Origin: Candidatus Nomurabacteria bacterium GW2011_GWB1_40_7
GTDB lineage: Bacteria > Patescibacteriota > Minisyncoccia > Phycocordibacterales > UBA9973
Assembly: GCA_000994705.1 (NCBI GenBank)
Contig: LBZL01000002.1
Location: forward strand, 536 to 54,145
Length of the DNA: 53,610 nt
Reading direction: 5' to 3'
The notes under the pieces are model-generated. The model saw only the letters and a list, made by a program, of their open reading frames with translations, had not been told where the DNA came from and did no database searches. The position numbers and the translations under genes are program-made. Below, in pieces: positions 43,487-51,448 of this stretch. Position 1 is the first letter of the stretch. The number at the start of each line of letters is the position of its first letter.

Positions 43487-44092
43487 CTATTGCTCTACTG
43501 GTTTTGCCGGTTTTGCTGGTTTTGCCGGGGGACGAAGAGGATTGGGGGGGTTTGGGAGGGGAACAGAATTAATTTGACTGCAAGCAAAAGTACTTTCATC
43601 AATGGCCAAAGAAGGAACGGAGTCCACTTGCGTAGATGCGCCTTCGCTGTCCACGCACCAAGAAGCGCCGGCATCCGTTTTTAAGCCGACAGCCACGGCC
43701 CAGCCGTTCGTGGAAGCGTAACAATAACTGCCATTGCCCCTTTTGGTCGCTTCCGCTACCGCGTCAAACATAACCTTGTCTTTGGAAAACATGCTCCCCG
43801 CGGATGAATCATCAACGGGGCAAACGCCGTAAAATTCCTCGCCGCTAGCCTCGGCCGGCAGATATGAATTGCCGTTATCAAGATAGAAAAGCTCGGCTTG
43901 ATTTTTTATGGTTTGCAAATTTGTTTTTACTGCCGCGTCATCGCCTTTTGCTCTGATGTCAGTCAATAAAACCGAAACAATCGCGATTAAAATGCCAATA
44001 ATGGCAACAACCACTAAAAGTTCAATAAGAGTGAAACCCTCGGTCGTAGACTTATTGGCGAGACCTTTTTTAAATATTTTTATATTTTTCAT
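43487..44092 (-). CDS. type IV pilin with proline-rich tail
   Basis: A 201-residue prepilin: leader ending STTEG, then FTLIELLVVVAIIGILIAIV with glutamate at +5. The globular part has four cysteines (YGVCPVD, SYCYAST, ASWCVDSEG, FACSQIN) that correspond in spacing to those of the neighbouring pilin at 44182-44616, so two disulfides are likely. The C-terminal tail NPPNPLRPPAKPAKPAKPVEQ is absent from the neighbour. It starts after a strong terminator and has its own extended -10 promoter, so expression is separated from the other pilin. Confidence 0.9.
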   Translation of the reverse strand: MKNIKIFKKGLANKSTTEGFTLIELLVVVAIIGILIAIVSVLLTDIRAKGDDAAVKTNLQTIKNQAELFYLDNGNSYLPAEASGEEFYGVCPVDDSSAGSMFSKDKVMFDAVAEATKRGNGSYCYASTNGWAVAVGLKTDAGASWCVDSEGASTQVDSVPSLAIDESTFACSQINSVPLPNPPNPLRPPAKPAKPAKPVEQ

Positions 44093-44097
44093 ACCAT

Positions 44098-44106
44098 TAT
44101 TGTATC
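44098..44106 (-). promoter_or_regulatory. extended -10 promoter of the proline-tailed pilin operon
   Basis: On the minus strand TGATACAAT ends five bases before the ATG at 44092. TGn plus TACAAT forms an extended -10 element placed directly behind the terminator hairpin. Initiation would fall within or just before the start codon region. Confidence 0.45.
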
Positions 44107-44115
44107 ACATGTCAA

Positions 44116-44154
44116 AATAAACAAAAACCACCTAAAAGGTGGTTTTTGTTTATT
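44116..44154 (-). terminator. strong intrinsic terminator behind the pilin gene
   Basis: An 18-bp perfect stem, AATAAACAAAAACCACCT (44116-44133) with AGGTGGTTTTTGTTTATT (44137-44154), and a three-base loop. GC-rich tip and A/T-rich base give a U-tract in either direction. It lies just after the stop codon of the pilin at 44182-44616 and separates two pilin transcription units. Confidence 0.88.
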
Positions 44155-44181
44155 AACTTAGCCAACAAATGTCAACTATTA

Positions 44182-44616
44182 TTAAGGACAAACTGTAACT
44201 GCTCCAGCTGGATTAGTTGTCAACAACCTTGATACACCTGTACTATCAACGCACCATGAATCAGTTGCCTCTGTTTTAAGTTCTGACCACGCAGCCCATG
44301 CAGTAGTGGAATCCGCGCATCGAGTAGCAACTGTGGCAGAGGTACCAGCAGCCAAGATAGCTGCGTTAACCGCACTTATAATATTGGAATTCGCACAGAC
44401 TCCATCATAACCGACGAGATCAGTGGGAGTTTCTACCGTATCATACACAAGCTCGGCTTGCGCACGTGTGTTTGCCAAGTTTGCCTTAATGGCCGCATCG
44501 GCACCCTTACCTCGCGCAGTGTTCAGCGATGCCAAAACGACTGACGCCAAAATACCGATAATGGCCACAACCACCAAAAGTTCAATCAATGTAAAACCTT
44601 TTTTAAAATTCTTCAT
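44182..44616 (-). CDS. pilA: type IV pilin (candidate major pilin)
   Basis: A 144-residue prepilin: short basic leader MKNFKKG, then FTLIELLVVVAIIGILASVV with glutamate at +5. The globular part has four cysteines (DGVCANS, TRCADSTT, DSWCVDSTG, VTVCP), allowing two disulfides, and the DSWCVDSTGVSR block matching ASWCVDSEG in the neighbouring pilin. It has the best promoter of the pilus cluster and a strong terminator behind it, both fitting an abundant major subunit. The gene symbol is by role. Confidence 0.9.
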   Translation of the reverse strand: MKNFKKGFTLIELLVVVAIIGILASVVLASLNTARGKGADAAIKANLANTRAQAELVYDTVETPTDLVGYDGVCANSNIISAVNAAILAAGTSATVATRCADSTTAWAAWSELKTEATDSWCVDSTGVSRLLTTNPAGAVTVCP

Positions 44617-44671
44617 AAAAATTATAATTGTTAATAATAAAATTTCGACTTATTTTTAATACACTCACTAA

Positions 44672-44680
44672 ATTATAGCA
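44672..44680 (-). promoter_or_regulatory. extended -10 promoter of the candidate major pilin
   Basis: On the minus strand TGCTATAAT, a perfect TGn extended -10, lies 55 bases before the ATG at 44616. The leader of about 50 bases is long for this genome and may hold regulatory structure. A DnaA-box-like 9-mer lies just upstream. Confidence 0.7.
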
Positions 44681-44708
44681 TAAATACGATAGTGAATAAG
44701 CAATGAAG

Positions 44709-44717
44709 TTATCCACA
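44709..44717 (+). promoter_or_regulatory. DnaA-box-like 9-mer upstream of the pilin promoter
   Basis: Exact TTATCCACA, about 30 bases upstream of the pilin -10 box. It is the third exact copy in intergenic DNA of this window. Confidence 0.35.
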
Positions 44718-44719
44718 GC

Positions 44720-44950
44720 CTACTTAGCCTTTTCCAGAGCATTCACTCTTTTTACCAACGGTTTAAAATTATCATAACTGACTTTTGTATCAGCATAATA
44801 GTCGAGTCTCTTGTCGATCTTTTCAATTTTATTTTTTAATTCCTCCATATCCGACTTGGTTGCCATTTTTTCTTCCATCTTTGAAAAACTTCTATTTATG
44901 GAATCCAGAAGTTCTAAATTTGTTATTTTTTTTTCTTTAGTATTTTTCAT
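44720..44950 (-). CDS. small coiled-coil protein
   Basis: A 76-residue soluble protein, mostly charged helix with heptad-like spacing: LLDSINRSFSKMEEK, KSDMEELKNKIEKIDKRLDY and FKPLVKRVNALEKAK. It looks like a coiled-coil adaptor. It lies between the zinc-ribbon protein and the major pilin in the pilus cluster. No family is recognised. Confidence 0.6.
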   Translation of the reverse strand: MKNTKEKKITNLELLDSINRSFSKMEEKMATKSDMEELKNKIEKIDKRLDYYADTKVSYDNFKPLVKRVNALEKAK

Positions 44951-44951
44951 A

Positions 44952-45113
44952 TTATTCTTTTTCTTTGTTTATAAACTTATGTTTCTTTAAAAAATCTATC
45001 AACGGCTTGCCACATTTTGAACAAAAGTCATTTCCAACAAAATAACCGAAGCCAGCTCTTATTGGATCATCTTTTAATTTCTTTTTACAAATGTCACATT
45101 TCATAACATACAT
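44952..45113 (-). CDS. small zinc-ribbon protein
   Basis: From the ATG at 45113, 53 residues; a promoter-like TGCTATCAT ends 11 bases upstream, and another ATG lies at 45104. Two C-x2-C pairs (KCDICKKK near residue 5 and DFCSKCGKP near 33) suggest a treble-clef or zinc ribbon. The rest is basic. It is next to pilC, with a stop at the start of the coiled-coil gene. Function is unknown. Confidence 0.65.
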   Translation of the reverse strand: MYVMKCDICKKKLKDDPIRAGFGYFVGNDFCSKCGKPLIDFLKKHKFINKEKE

Positions 45114-45159
45114 AGTTCCATGATAGCACAAAACCAAAGAAGTTATCTGCACGCCCCCT

Positions 45160-46368
45160 TTAGCTAATACTGCCTGCCATATTGTAAATCGGCATCAAAA
45201 CGGAAACCAAAAGAATACCCACTCCCAAGCCCAAAACCACAATCATCACCGGCTCAATAAGACCCACCAAGGTGTCCACCGCGTCATCCACTTCCCGCCT
45301 GTAAAAATCGGTCAAAGTTTTCAAAATGTTGCCGAGGGAGCCAGTTTCTTCACCGACCTGAATCATTTGTATGGTGATTGCGGGAATATGTTCCGAATGT
45401 TTTTCAAAAGCCGCTGAAAGAGACAATCCCGATTTCACGCCGTCGGCCACTTCCGTTAAAATGCCTTTATATACACGGCTACCCACGGTTTCGGCGGAAA
45501 TATCTATGGACCGGACGATGGGAACGCCCGAAGAAAGCATTGTATTTAAGTTGTCCGTTATTCTGGAAAGATAAAGTTTTTTATACAAGTTGCCTATGGC
45601 CGGAACACTAAGTTTTAATGTATCAAGATATATTTTCCCTTTCTCCGTAACGGACAATCGCCAAAGCCAGACCCCTAAAAGCACCAGGAAAATCAGAACA
45701 AAAAACCCGTAATGGACAAATAAATCTGAAATCCAGATTACTATCCGGGTAAAAACCGGTATTGCCTGGCCGGAATCCAAAAGAATCGACGAGAGCTTTG
45801 GAATCACTACCGCGAACATCAGGGTCATCACTACGAAAAAAGTGATAACGACGAAAGCCGGATAAATAAGCGCATTTCTGGTTTTAGAGGTAATGGAATA
45901 CTGGCGGTCTAGATAGTCCGCCAGGTGCGCGAATACTTGGTTGAGTTTTCCCGTTTCTTCACCCACCTTGACCATATTTATGTAAAAATCGGAAAATACG
46001 TCCGGATGACGGGCGAGCGAGCCGGAAATGGAAATTCCCGATTGGAGATCTTCGCAAACTTTCACGAGCTTGCTTCCCAAAAGCTTGTTTTCGGTGTTAA
46101 CGGAAAGCATAGTGAAAGCTTTCAGGGCGGAAACCTGCGCCTCAAACAAGGTGGCGATTTGACGGGAAAGAATCACCACGTCTTTCGGCTTCACTCTTTC
46201 AAAAAAAGAAATTTTTAAAAATGATTTCTTCTCCCCTTCTTCTTCAATAGTGATAATGACTAAGCCACGGCGCTGAAGCGCACTGATCGCCACATCACGA
46301 TTCGGAGCGTCAATCTCTCCTTCTTTATTTACTCCCTTGTCATCTACAGATTTATATTTAAAAAGCAT
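45160..46368 (-). CDS. pilC: type IV pilus inner-membrane platform protein PilC
   Basis: A 402-residue GspF-family protein that couples the assembly and retraction ATPases to pilin movement. It has the typical internal duplication: two cytoplasmic helical domains with GEETGKLNQVFAHLADYLDR (near residue 135) and GEETGSLGNILKTLTDFYRR (near 340), separated by two membrane segments, and a third at the C-terminus. The N-terminal FKYKSVDDKGVNKEGEIDA is the usual start. It follows pilT by six bases. Confidence 0.95.
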   Translation of the reverse strand: MLFKYKSVDDKGVNKEGEIDAPNRDVAISALQRRGLVIITIEEEGEKKSFLKISFFERVKPKDVVILSRQIATLFEAQVSALKAFTMLSVNTENKLLGSKLVKVCEDLQSGISISGSLARHPDVFSDFYINMVKVGEETGKLNQVFAHLADYLDRQYSITSKTRNALIYPAFVVITFFVVMTLMFAVVIPKLSSILLDSGQAIPVFTRIVIWISDLFVHYGFFVLIFLVLLGVWLWRLSVTEKGKIYLDTLKLSVPAIGNLYKKLYLSRITDNLNTMLSSGVPIVRSIDISAETVGSRVYKGILTEVADGVKSGLSLSAAFEKHSEHIPAITIQMIQVGEETGSLGNILKTLTDFYRREVDDAVDTLVGLIEPVMIVVLGLGVGILLVSVLMPIYNMAGSIS

Positions 46369-46374
46369 ATTAAA

Positions 46375-47433
46375 TTACGTTAAGCGCTCAAGACCTTTTG
46401 GATTAAGCGAATACTGGTAAGCGTTTTCAATGGAAATTTCTCCGGTGCGCACAAGTTCCAGCAAGGAATGATTCAAATCCACCATTCCTTGTTCCATGCC
46501 CGTTTCTATGACCACGTCTATTTCGTGTGTGCGTTTCTCGCGGATTAAATTGGCGACAGCGTTATTGTTCAAAAGAAGCTCATAGGCCGGAATAAGCCCG
46601 CCGGCAATTCGGGGAATAAGCCTCTGGGAAAAAATACCGAGCAAAGATGACGCCAGCTGGGCGCGAATTTGGTCCTGCTGGTTGCCCGGGAAAGAATCAA
46701 TTATGCGATCAATGGTCTGGGAAGCGTTGTTCGTGTGCAGGGTGGAAAGCACAAGATGCCCCGTCTCCGCCGCCGTTACCGCCGTGGAAATGGTTTCCGG
46801 CGTGCGCATCTCGCCGACCATGATTACGTTCACGTCCTCGCGAAAAACTTCTTTCAAGGCCACATGAAAATCTTTGGTATCAATACCGACTTCGCGCTGG
46901 TTAATTATGGACTTGTTGGGAACATACACATGTTCAATCGGGTCCTCAATGGTTATTATATTGCGCGCTTGTTCGTTGTTAATCACATTAATCATGGCCG
47001 ACAGCGTGGTGGATTTGCCTTGTCCGACGGGCCCAACCACCAGGAAAAATCCCTGTTTCCTGCGGGCCAAGTCGGCCAAAATGGAGGGCAGTTTCAGCTC
47101 TTCCATGGTTTGCACTTTCGGCACCAGCCGAAAAACCAGATTGATCAGTCCTTTTTGGAAAAAAGCATTGCCGCGCAGTCTCGCTTCTCCGCGAAAATCA
47201 TAGGAAAAGTCGGCTTCCTGTTCTTCTTTGAATTTGTCAATTTTTGTTTTCTCCAGCACCTCGCTCAAAAATCCCAGCATATCTTCCTTCGTTAAAACCG
47301 AATGTTTCGTGAGAAAAATAAGTTCTCCCGACACGCGAATGACCGGCACCCGGCCGGCGCCCAGATGCAGGTCCGAACCGTCTTCGCGGATAACGGTCAA
47401 AATAAGTTCCTCAAGTTCTTTTTTGTAATCCAT
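46375..47433 (-). CDS. pilT: type IV pilus retraction ATPase PilT
   Basis: A 352-residue hexameric ATPase that drives pilus retraction. Walker A GPVGQGKSTTLSAMI lies near residue 133, Asp box IITIEDPIEHVY near 160, Walker B VIMVGEMRTPETISTAVTAA near 205 and His box ETGHLVLSTLHTNNA near 228. The C-terminal helix with QGMVDLNHSLLELV fits PilT rather than PilB. Its presence implies dynamic pili used for twitching or DNA uptake. Confidence 0.95.
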   Translation of the reverse strand: MDYKKELEELILTVIREDGSDLHLGAGRVPVIRVSGELIFLTKHSVLTKEDMLGFLSEVLEKTKIDKFKEEQEADFSYDFRGEARLRGNAFFQKGLINLVFRLVPKVQTMEELKLPSILADLARRKQGFFLVVGPVGQGKSTTLSAMINVINNEQARNIITIEDPIEHVYVPNKSIINQREVGIDTKDFHVALKEVFREDVNVIMVGEMRTPETISTAVTAAETGHLVLSTLHTNNASQTIDRIIDSFPGNQQDQIRAQLASSLLGIFSQRLIPRIAGGLIPAYELLLNNNAVANLIREKRTHEIDVVIETGMEQGMVDLNHSLLELVRTGEISIENAYQYSLNPKGLERLT

Positions 47434-47439
47434 AATTCT

Positions 47440-47841
47440 TTATTTGGAAACGCCGGTATTTTTTTCTAAAATTTTTATCACTTGGTCTATCACTTCCGCC
47501 GGAGTGGAATTCGCTTTCACAATATACCCCGCCACGCCCAATCGATTGCCTTCGTCTATATCTTTTTGCTCGCTCTTGTTGGACAAAATTATTTTTACGC
47601 CGTTCGGACACAATTTTTGCTCGTTTATTTGAGCCAGCGTCTTGAAGCCGTCCAGCTCCGGCATAATGATGTCCATCAAAATGACATCGGGGGAAAGCCC
47701 GCTCTTGAGTTTTTCCAGGGCCTGAACACCGCTTGGAACCGTATGAACTTCAAAATTATTTTGGCTGAATTTAAGCGCATACATGTCCAAAAGAAAACTG
47801 TCATCGTCCACTATTAGAATTTTTCTTTTTTCTTTTTCCAT
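47440..47841 (-). CDS. single-domain response regulator in the pilus cluster
   Basis: A 133-residue receiver-only protein: acidic pocket ILIVDDDSFLLDMYAL near residue 8, phospho-acceptor aspartate in VILMDIIMPELDGFKTL near 55, switch residue in KIILSNKSEQKD near 86 and lysine in YIVKANSTP near 108. It lies between pilB and pilT, a position similar to PilG/PilH-type regulators, so it may switch between extension and retraction. Its stop is seven bases before the pilT start. Confidence 0.9.
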   Translation of the reverse strand: MEKEKRKILIVDDDSFLLDMYALKFSQNNFEVHTVPSGVQALEKLKSGLSPDVILMDIIMPELDGFKTLAQINEQKLCPNGVKIILSNKSEQKDIDEGNRLGVAGYIVKANSTPAEVIDQVIKILEKNTGVSK

Positions 47842-47923
47842 AAATTTTTTCTAAAGCTAATAATCTCAATTATTAATTATACTACAAAATGACTTAAAAC
47901 AACCCTGTGGACAACTCGACGTT

Positions 47924-47960
47924 CGCAAGGCGAAATCGGAGTCCGACCTTGCGTCGGACT
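47924..47960. repeat. nested palindrome behind pilB
   Basis: AGTCCGAC (47940-47947) pairs perfectly with GTCGGACT (47953-47960); alternatively CGCAAGG (47924-47930) pairs with CCTTGCG (47947-47953). It starts one base after the pilB stop codon and lacks a U-tract, so it looks like a palindromic repeat rather than an intrinsic terminator. Confidence 0.55.
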
Positions 47961-47961
47961 A

Positions 47962-49701
47962 TTACTCATTCTCGCTGCTGAAATTATACACTTCCGTAAA
48001 GGGAATTACGCCCTGGAGGGATTTTAACATGGCATCCTCTTTCATCATCAGCATGCCTTTGCTGCGGGCTAATTTATAAATTGCCGCATTCGTGGGATTT
48101 TTTAATATTACGGCCTGCATATCTTTGTCAATTTTGAACATTTCAAAAACCGCGATGCGGCCTTTGGTGCCGGAAGGACATTCGGGGGACGGCACGGTAT
48201 CGTACATCTTGTTTCCTATCTTCAATTTAAACTCATCCGGCAAATCTTTCATTTGTTCTTCAATCTGCGTTTTGACGCTCTCATCCATCGGCACTTCTTT
48301 GCGCGAAGTCGGATAGGTCATTCGGGCAAGACGTTGCGCGATGGAAACAATCAGGGTCGGCGCGATTAAATACGGGTCAACTCCCATATCCACCAGACGG
48401 GGAATTGCGCCGATGGCGTTATTGGTGTGCAGAGTGGATAGCACAAGATGTCCGGTCAAGGCCGCTTGGATCGCGAGCTGGGCCGTTTCTTTATCCCTGA
48501 TTTCTCCAACCATTATAATGTCCGGATCCTGGCGAAGGATTGAACGAAGTCCGGTGGCAAATGTGTAGCCGATCTCAGGCATCATTTGCGACTGATTAAT
48601 GTCCGGCATATGATATTCCACCGGATCTTCCAGGGATACAATGTTGCTTTTTTCCTTGTCCAGTTCGTTCATCATGGAATATAATGTCGTGGATTTCCCG
48701 GAGCCTGTCGGGCCGGTAATTAAAATAAGCCCGTATGGCTTCTTGATCGCTTCTCTAATTATATTTAAGTTTATTTTTGACAAACCCAATTGGTCAAGCG
48801 GTTTAACCCCTTTTTCAGAGTCCAGTATGCGCATAACCACTTTCTCCCCGTAGTATGCCGGCATAGTGGAAACGCGAAAATCAATTTTGCGCCCGTCAAT
48901 GTTCGCGCTGAAAGACCCGTCTTGGGGCTTGCGTTTTTCGTCCAAGCGCAATTTGGCAAGAATTTTCACTCGCGCCACAATCCCGCCATAAACGTTCGGT
49001 GGCAATATTATAGTGGTGTGAAGCACTCCGTCCACCCGAAAACGCACTTTCACTTTTTCCCCCGTGTATTCAATATGGATATCGGAAGCGTTTCCTTCAA
49101 TGGCATTGCGCAATATAACAGCCACAATTTTTATAACCGGCGCGTCTTCCACGATTTTTGTCTCTTCGCCCGGTTTTATTTTTTTAATCTCTTTGCTTAA
49201 ATCTGCTTCGCTTAGGCCCTTCGCGTCTATTTCTTCTTGGCTCAATTCCTTCAGAGCCTCTTCAACTTGAATTCCCAGGCCCTTATAAGATTGCATTACG
49301 CTTTCATAGTCGTTCTGGGAAATGAGAAAAACTTTGAAGGGGACGCCTATCCTGGCGGAAATAAATTGGAGCGCGTCCATCGCTTGAATATTCTCTGGAT
49401 CAATCACCCCCACTTCCAGCACCCCGTCTTTTAATTCGGTCGGAACAAAATGATAATGCCTCGCCGAATCTTCCGAAATATACCGAAAAACGTCAAAGGA
49501 CATTCCTTCCGGGTTTACTTTTTTTACCGGGATATTTAAATATATCCCTTTCATCTCAAGAATTTTTTCCTCTGGAACGCCGGATTCAATTAAAGCCTTA
49601 TCAATGTCTCCGTTATATTCTTCTTTCGCGCGAGTTTTAATTTCGCCTATTTGGCTTTCATTAATTACGCCCTTTTTGGCTAATTCTTCTAAAAAACTCA
49701 T
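47962..49701 (-). CDS. pilB: type IV pilus extension ATPase PilB
   Basis: A 579-residue GspE-family ATPase for pilus assembly. The N-terminal MshEN-type domain (about 1-150) has SFDVFRYISEDSARHYHFVP, then Walker A TGPTGSGKSTTLYSMMNELD near residue 350, Asp box NIVSLEDPVEYH near 375, Walker B DIIMVGEIRDKETAQLAIQA near 415 and His box TGHLVLSTLHTNNAIG near 440. The usual tetracysteine zinc motif is reduced to one visible cysteine (PSPECPSG), so metal binding there is doubtful. A receiver gene and pilT follow. Confidence 0.95.
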   Translation of the reverse strand: MSFLEELAKKGVINESQIGEIKTRAKEEYNGDIDKALIESGVPEEKILEMKGIYLNIPVKKVNPEGMSFDVFRYISEDSARHYHFVPTELKDGVLEVGVIDPENIQAMDALQFISARIGVPFKVFLISQNDYESVMQSYKGLGIQVEEALKELSQEEIDAKGLSEADLSKEIKKIKPGEETKIVEDAPVIKIVAVILRNAIEGNASDIHIEYTGEKVKVRFRVDGVLHTTIILPPNVYGGIVARVKILAKLRLDEKRKPQDGSFSANIDGRKIDFRVSTMPAYYGEKVVMRILDSEKGVKPLDQLGLSKINLNIIREAIKKPYGLILITGPTGSGKSTTLYSMMNELDKEKSNIVSLEDPVEYHMPDINQSQMMPEIGYTFATGLRSILRQDPDIIMVGEIRDKETAQLAIQAALTGHLVLSTLHTNNAIGAIPRLVDMGVDPYLIAPTLIVSIAQRLARMTYPTSRKEVPMDESVKTQIEEQMKDLPDEFKLKIGNKMYDTVPSPECPSGTKGRIAVFEMFKIDKDMQAVILKNPTNAAIYKLARSKGMLMMKEDAMLKSLQGVIPFTEVYNFSSENE

Positions 49702-49715
49702 AGTTAAAAAATTAA

Positions 49716-50099
49716 TTAAGGGATGACAACAGGCGCGATGATATTATCGCTACCAAATTGGGCAAACGGATTCGGCCTGCCTTCAGTGCCGTCCGGGATA
49801 AGCGTAATGCTGGAATCGCGCAAACTGCTAAAAGCCGGGTCGGAAAAAATAGAGTCGTCCAATGTAATATTTTTGACACTCGACAACAAAGCCAGAAAAT
49901 CTTCATTGACGGTTGCGGAAATATCGTTTGGAATATTTGCGGTCGCGGGAGAACCATCAATATTCGGCAGAGCAGTGCCAGACGGAGAGGAGACAAGGCT
50001 CGGTTCTTCGGGAGAAGGTTTTATAAAAAAAATATAAATCAAGACAAAAATCGCCGCGATACCCGTAAATATTATGATGTTTCTGATTTTAGGGGTCAT
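49716..50099 (-). CDS. small anchored pilus accessory protein (PilP-like position)
   Basis: A 127-residue protein with one N-terminal membrane segment (about 7-25), a proline/serine-rich linker and a short extracellular domain ending in RPNPFAQFGSDNIIAPVVIP. The RPNPF ending and its place after pilO resemble PilP-type pilus subcomplex proteins, but no outer-membrane secretin is expected in a monoderm, so a homologous role is only inferred. Confidence 0.55.
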   Translation of the reverse strand: MTPKIRNIIIFTGIAAIFVLIYIFFIKPSPEEPSLVSSPSGTALPNIDGSPATANIPNDISATVNEDFLALLSSVKNITLDDSIFSDPAFSSLRDSSITLIPDGTEGRPNPFAQFGSDNIIAPVVIP

Positions 50100-50100
50100 T

Positions 50101-50718
50101 TTAATTTTTTAGCCAATAAGTTTTAATTTTAAAATCATATTTATAAATTTCAGGGGAATCTGTTCTCGTGTTAACGCCCGCGCCCGCGCCAACCACGGCT
50201 AAATTGCTGGAGGAAAACAAGATTGAGGATATGTCCACAATTCTAAGATTTTTTTCCAGGTCTTTGGTAAAATTAACAAAATTGTCATAAGTTCCCGAAG
50301 TGGAAAATTCTAAATTGAAAACTCCATAATTTTTGGGCGCCGAATTAATTCCGCCTCCCCGCACCACTGGTCCTTCCGTCGCCACGGTTTTTGCATCAGC
50401 TACATTGTATTTCACGTCTTTCAAAACCATACCATAGGGCTTCGCTATTTCTCCTATTTCCAGAATCAGACGGACATTATCCACATTTCCCGGCAAAAGT
50501 TTCTCCAGCTTCAGCAAATTATCATAGCTTATGGAATTGCTTTTGGTCACCAATTTGTCTCGTTCATATTCAAGCGCCTTGGAATTATCCAGCGCGGCAT
50601 TATAAGAAGCCGCTTGAGCGTTTAAGGCGGATATTTCGCCATAAATAGGATTGGTGAGCATAAAAAAGAGAGTTATGGCTATTCCTATTAAAACAATTGG
50701 CATAATTAATCTCATCAT
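50101..50718 (-). CDS. pilO: PilO-like pilus alignment protein
   Basis: A 205-residue protein starting MMRL (ATG at 50718 or 50715). One membrane helix (about 5-23), a coiled region (EISALNAQAASYNAALDNSK to LVTKSNSI), then a ferredoxin-like domain with KLLPGNVDNVRLILEIGEIA near 75 and FSTSGTYDNFVNFTKDLEKN near 135, as in PilO. PilO dimerises with PilN at the inner membrane. It lies between pilN and the PilP-like gene. Confidence 0.88.
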   Translation of the reverse strand: MMRLIMPIVLIGIAITLFFMLTNPIYGEISALNAQAASYNAALDNSKALEYERDKLVTKSNSISYDNLLKLEKLLPGNVDNVRLILEIGEIAKPYGMVLKDVKYNVADAKTVATEGPVVRGGGINSAPKNYGVFNLEFSTSGTYDNFVNFTKDLEKNLRIVDISSILFSSSNLAVVGAGAGVNTRTDSPEIYKYDFKIKTYWLKN

Positions 50719-50742
50719 AAATTTAACTTGTTTTTTAACTTC

Positions 50743-51348
50743 TTAACTTTGCGTCAAAAGCGTCTGTTTATAATTGACAAAATCCGGGTCCACTGAAAAC
50801 TCCAAATCAAAGAGAACATTCCCACTGTTATCAAGCGTTAAATTGGAGAAAACGGGGTCAATGAAATTCTGACCGATATCTTTAGTGGCAAAAAGCTCGG
50901 ACTGAAGCGCCACCGCCAGATAGCCTATGGCGACGCCGGACATTTTGACATTTATGTTGGTATTTTTGTCTGTTCCCAAAGTATAGCTAAATTTAGTGTA
51001 ACGAACGGTTTTCATGGTAAGTTGTTCGAGCGCGTCAAAAACAGGAACGATGGTGAGGTGTTTGGATAAGATTTCGGTTGAGGCCTCCAAGCGCTTGTCC
51101 AAAATATTAAGTTCGGCTATTTTATCCGGTTCAAAGCGATTTTTCGCTTTATTGAGATTGTCTTGCAGGCCGGCAATATTTTTTGTTACAACCGTTTTAT
51201 AAAAATAAAGCCCGCCCGTGGCTAAAAGCACCGCAAACAGAATAAGCAGGGAAATAATAAGCAAAAAACCGACGGGCCGCGAGGAAATAGCGCGTTCTTT
51301 GACTATAGGTTTTTTAGGTATAAATGATGTTTGGAAATTTTGATCCAT
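50743..51348 (-). CDS. pilN: PilN-like pilus alignment protein
   Basis: From the ATG at 51348, 201 residues; a GTG six codons upstream lies too close to the -10 box. A cytoplasmic N-terminus with SFIPKKPIVKERAISSRPVG, one membrane helix (about 30-52) and an extracytoplasmic coiled and globular domain. It resembles PilN by position, size and topology (PilM, PilN, PilO order), with weak sequence signature. The short N-terminal segment is the expected binding site for PilM. Confidence 0.82.
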   Translation of the reverse strand: MDQNFQTSFIPKKPIVKERAISSRPVGFLLIISLLILFAVLLATGGLYFYKTVVTKNIAGLQDNLNKAKNRFEPDKIAELNILDKRLEASTEILSKHLTIVPVFDALEQLTMKTVRYTKFSYTLGTDKNTNINVKMSGVAIGYLAVALQSELFATKDIGQNFIDPVFSNLTLDNSGNVLFDLEFSVDPDFVNYKQTLLTQS

Positions 51349-51369
51349 TTTATTAGACTTACCCACTTT

Positions 51370-51375
51370 ATTATA
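51370..51375 (-). promoter_or_regulatory. -10 box of the pilN transcript
   Basis: On the minus strand TATAAT lies 21 bases before the ATG at 51348, in the 82-base gap between pilM and pilN. A DnaA-box variant TTATGCACA lies upstream at 51405-51413. Confidence 0.4.
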
Positions 51376-51404
51376 TTACAAAAACAACTTTTTATGAAGC
51401 AAAT

Positions 51405-51413
51405 TGTGCATAA
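51405..51413 (-). promoter_or_regulatory. DnaA-box variant (TTATGCACA)
   Basis: The minus strand reads TTATGCACA, matching the TTATNCACA consensus, in the gap between pilM and pilN. Confidence 0.25.
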
Positions 51414-51448
51414 CTTTGTCCCCAACGGGATAAATCTAATTATTTAGC

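Noticed and set aside
47937-47960. Intrinsic terminator of pilB
   Set aside because: No T-run follows the stem on either strand in the direction of pilB transcription.
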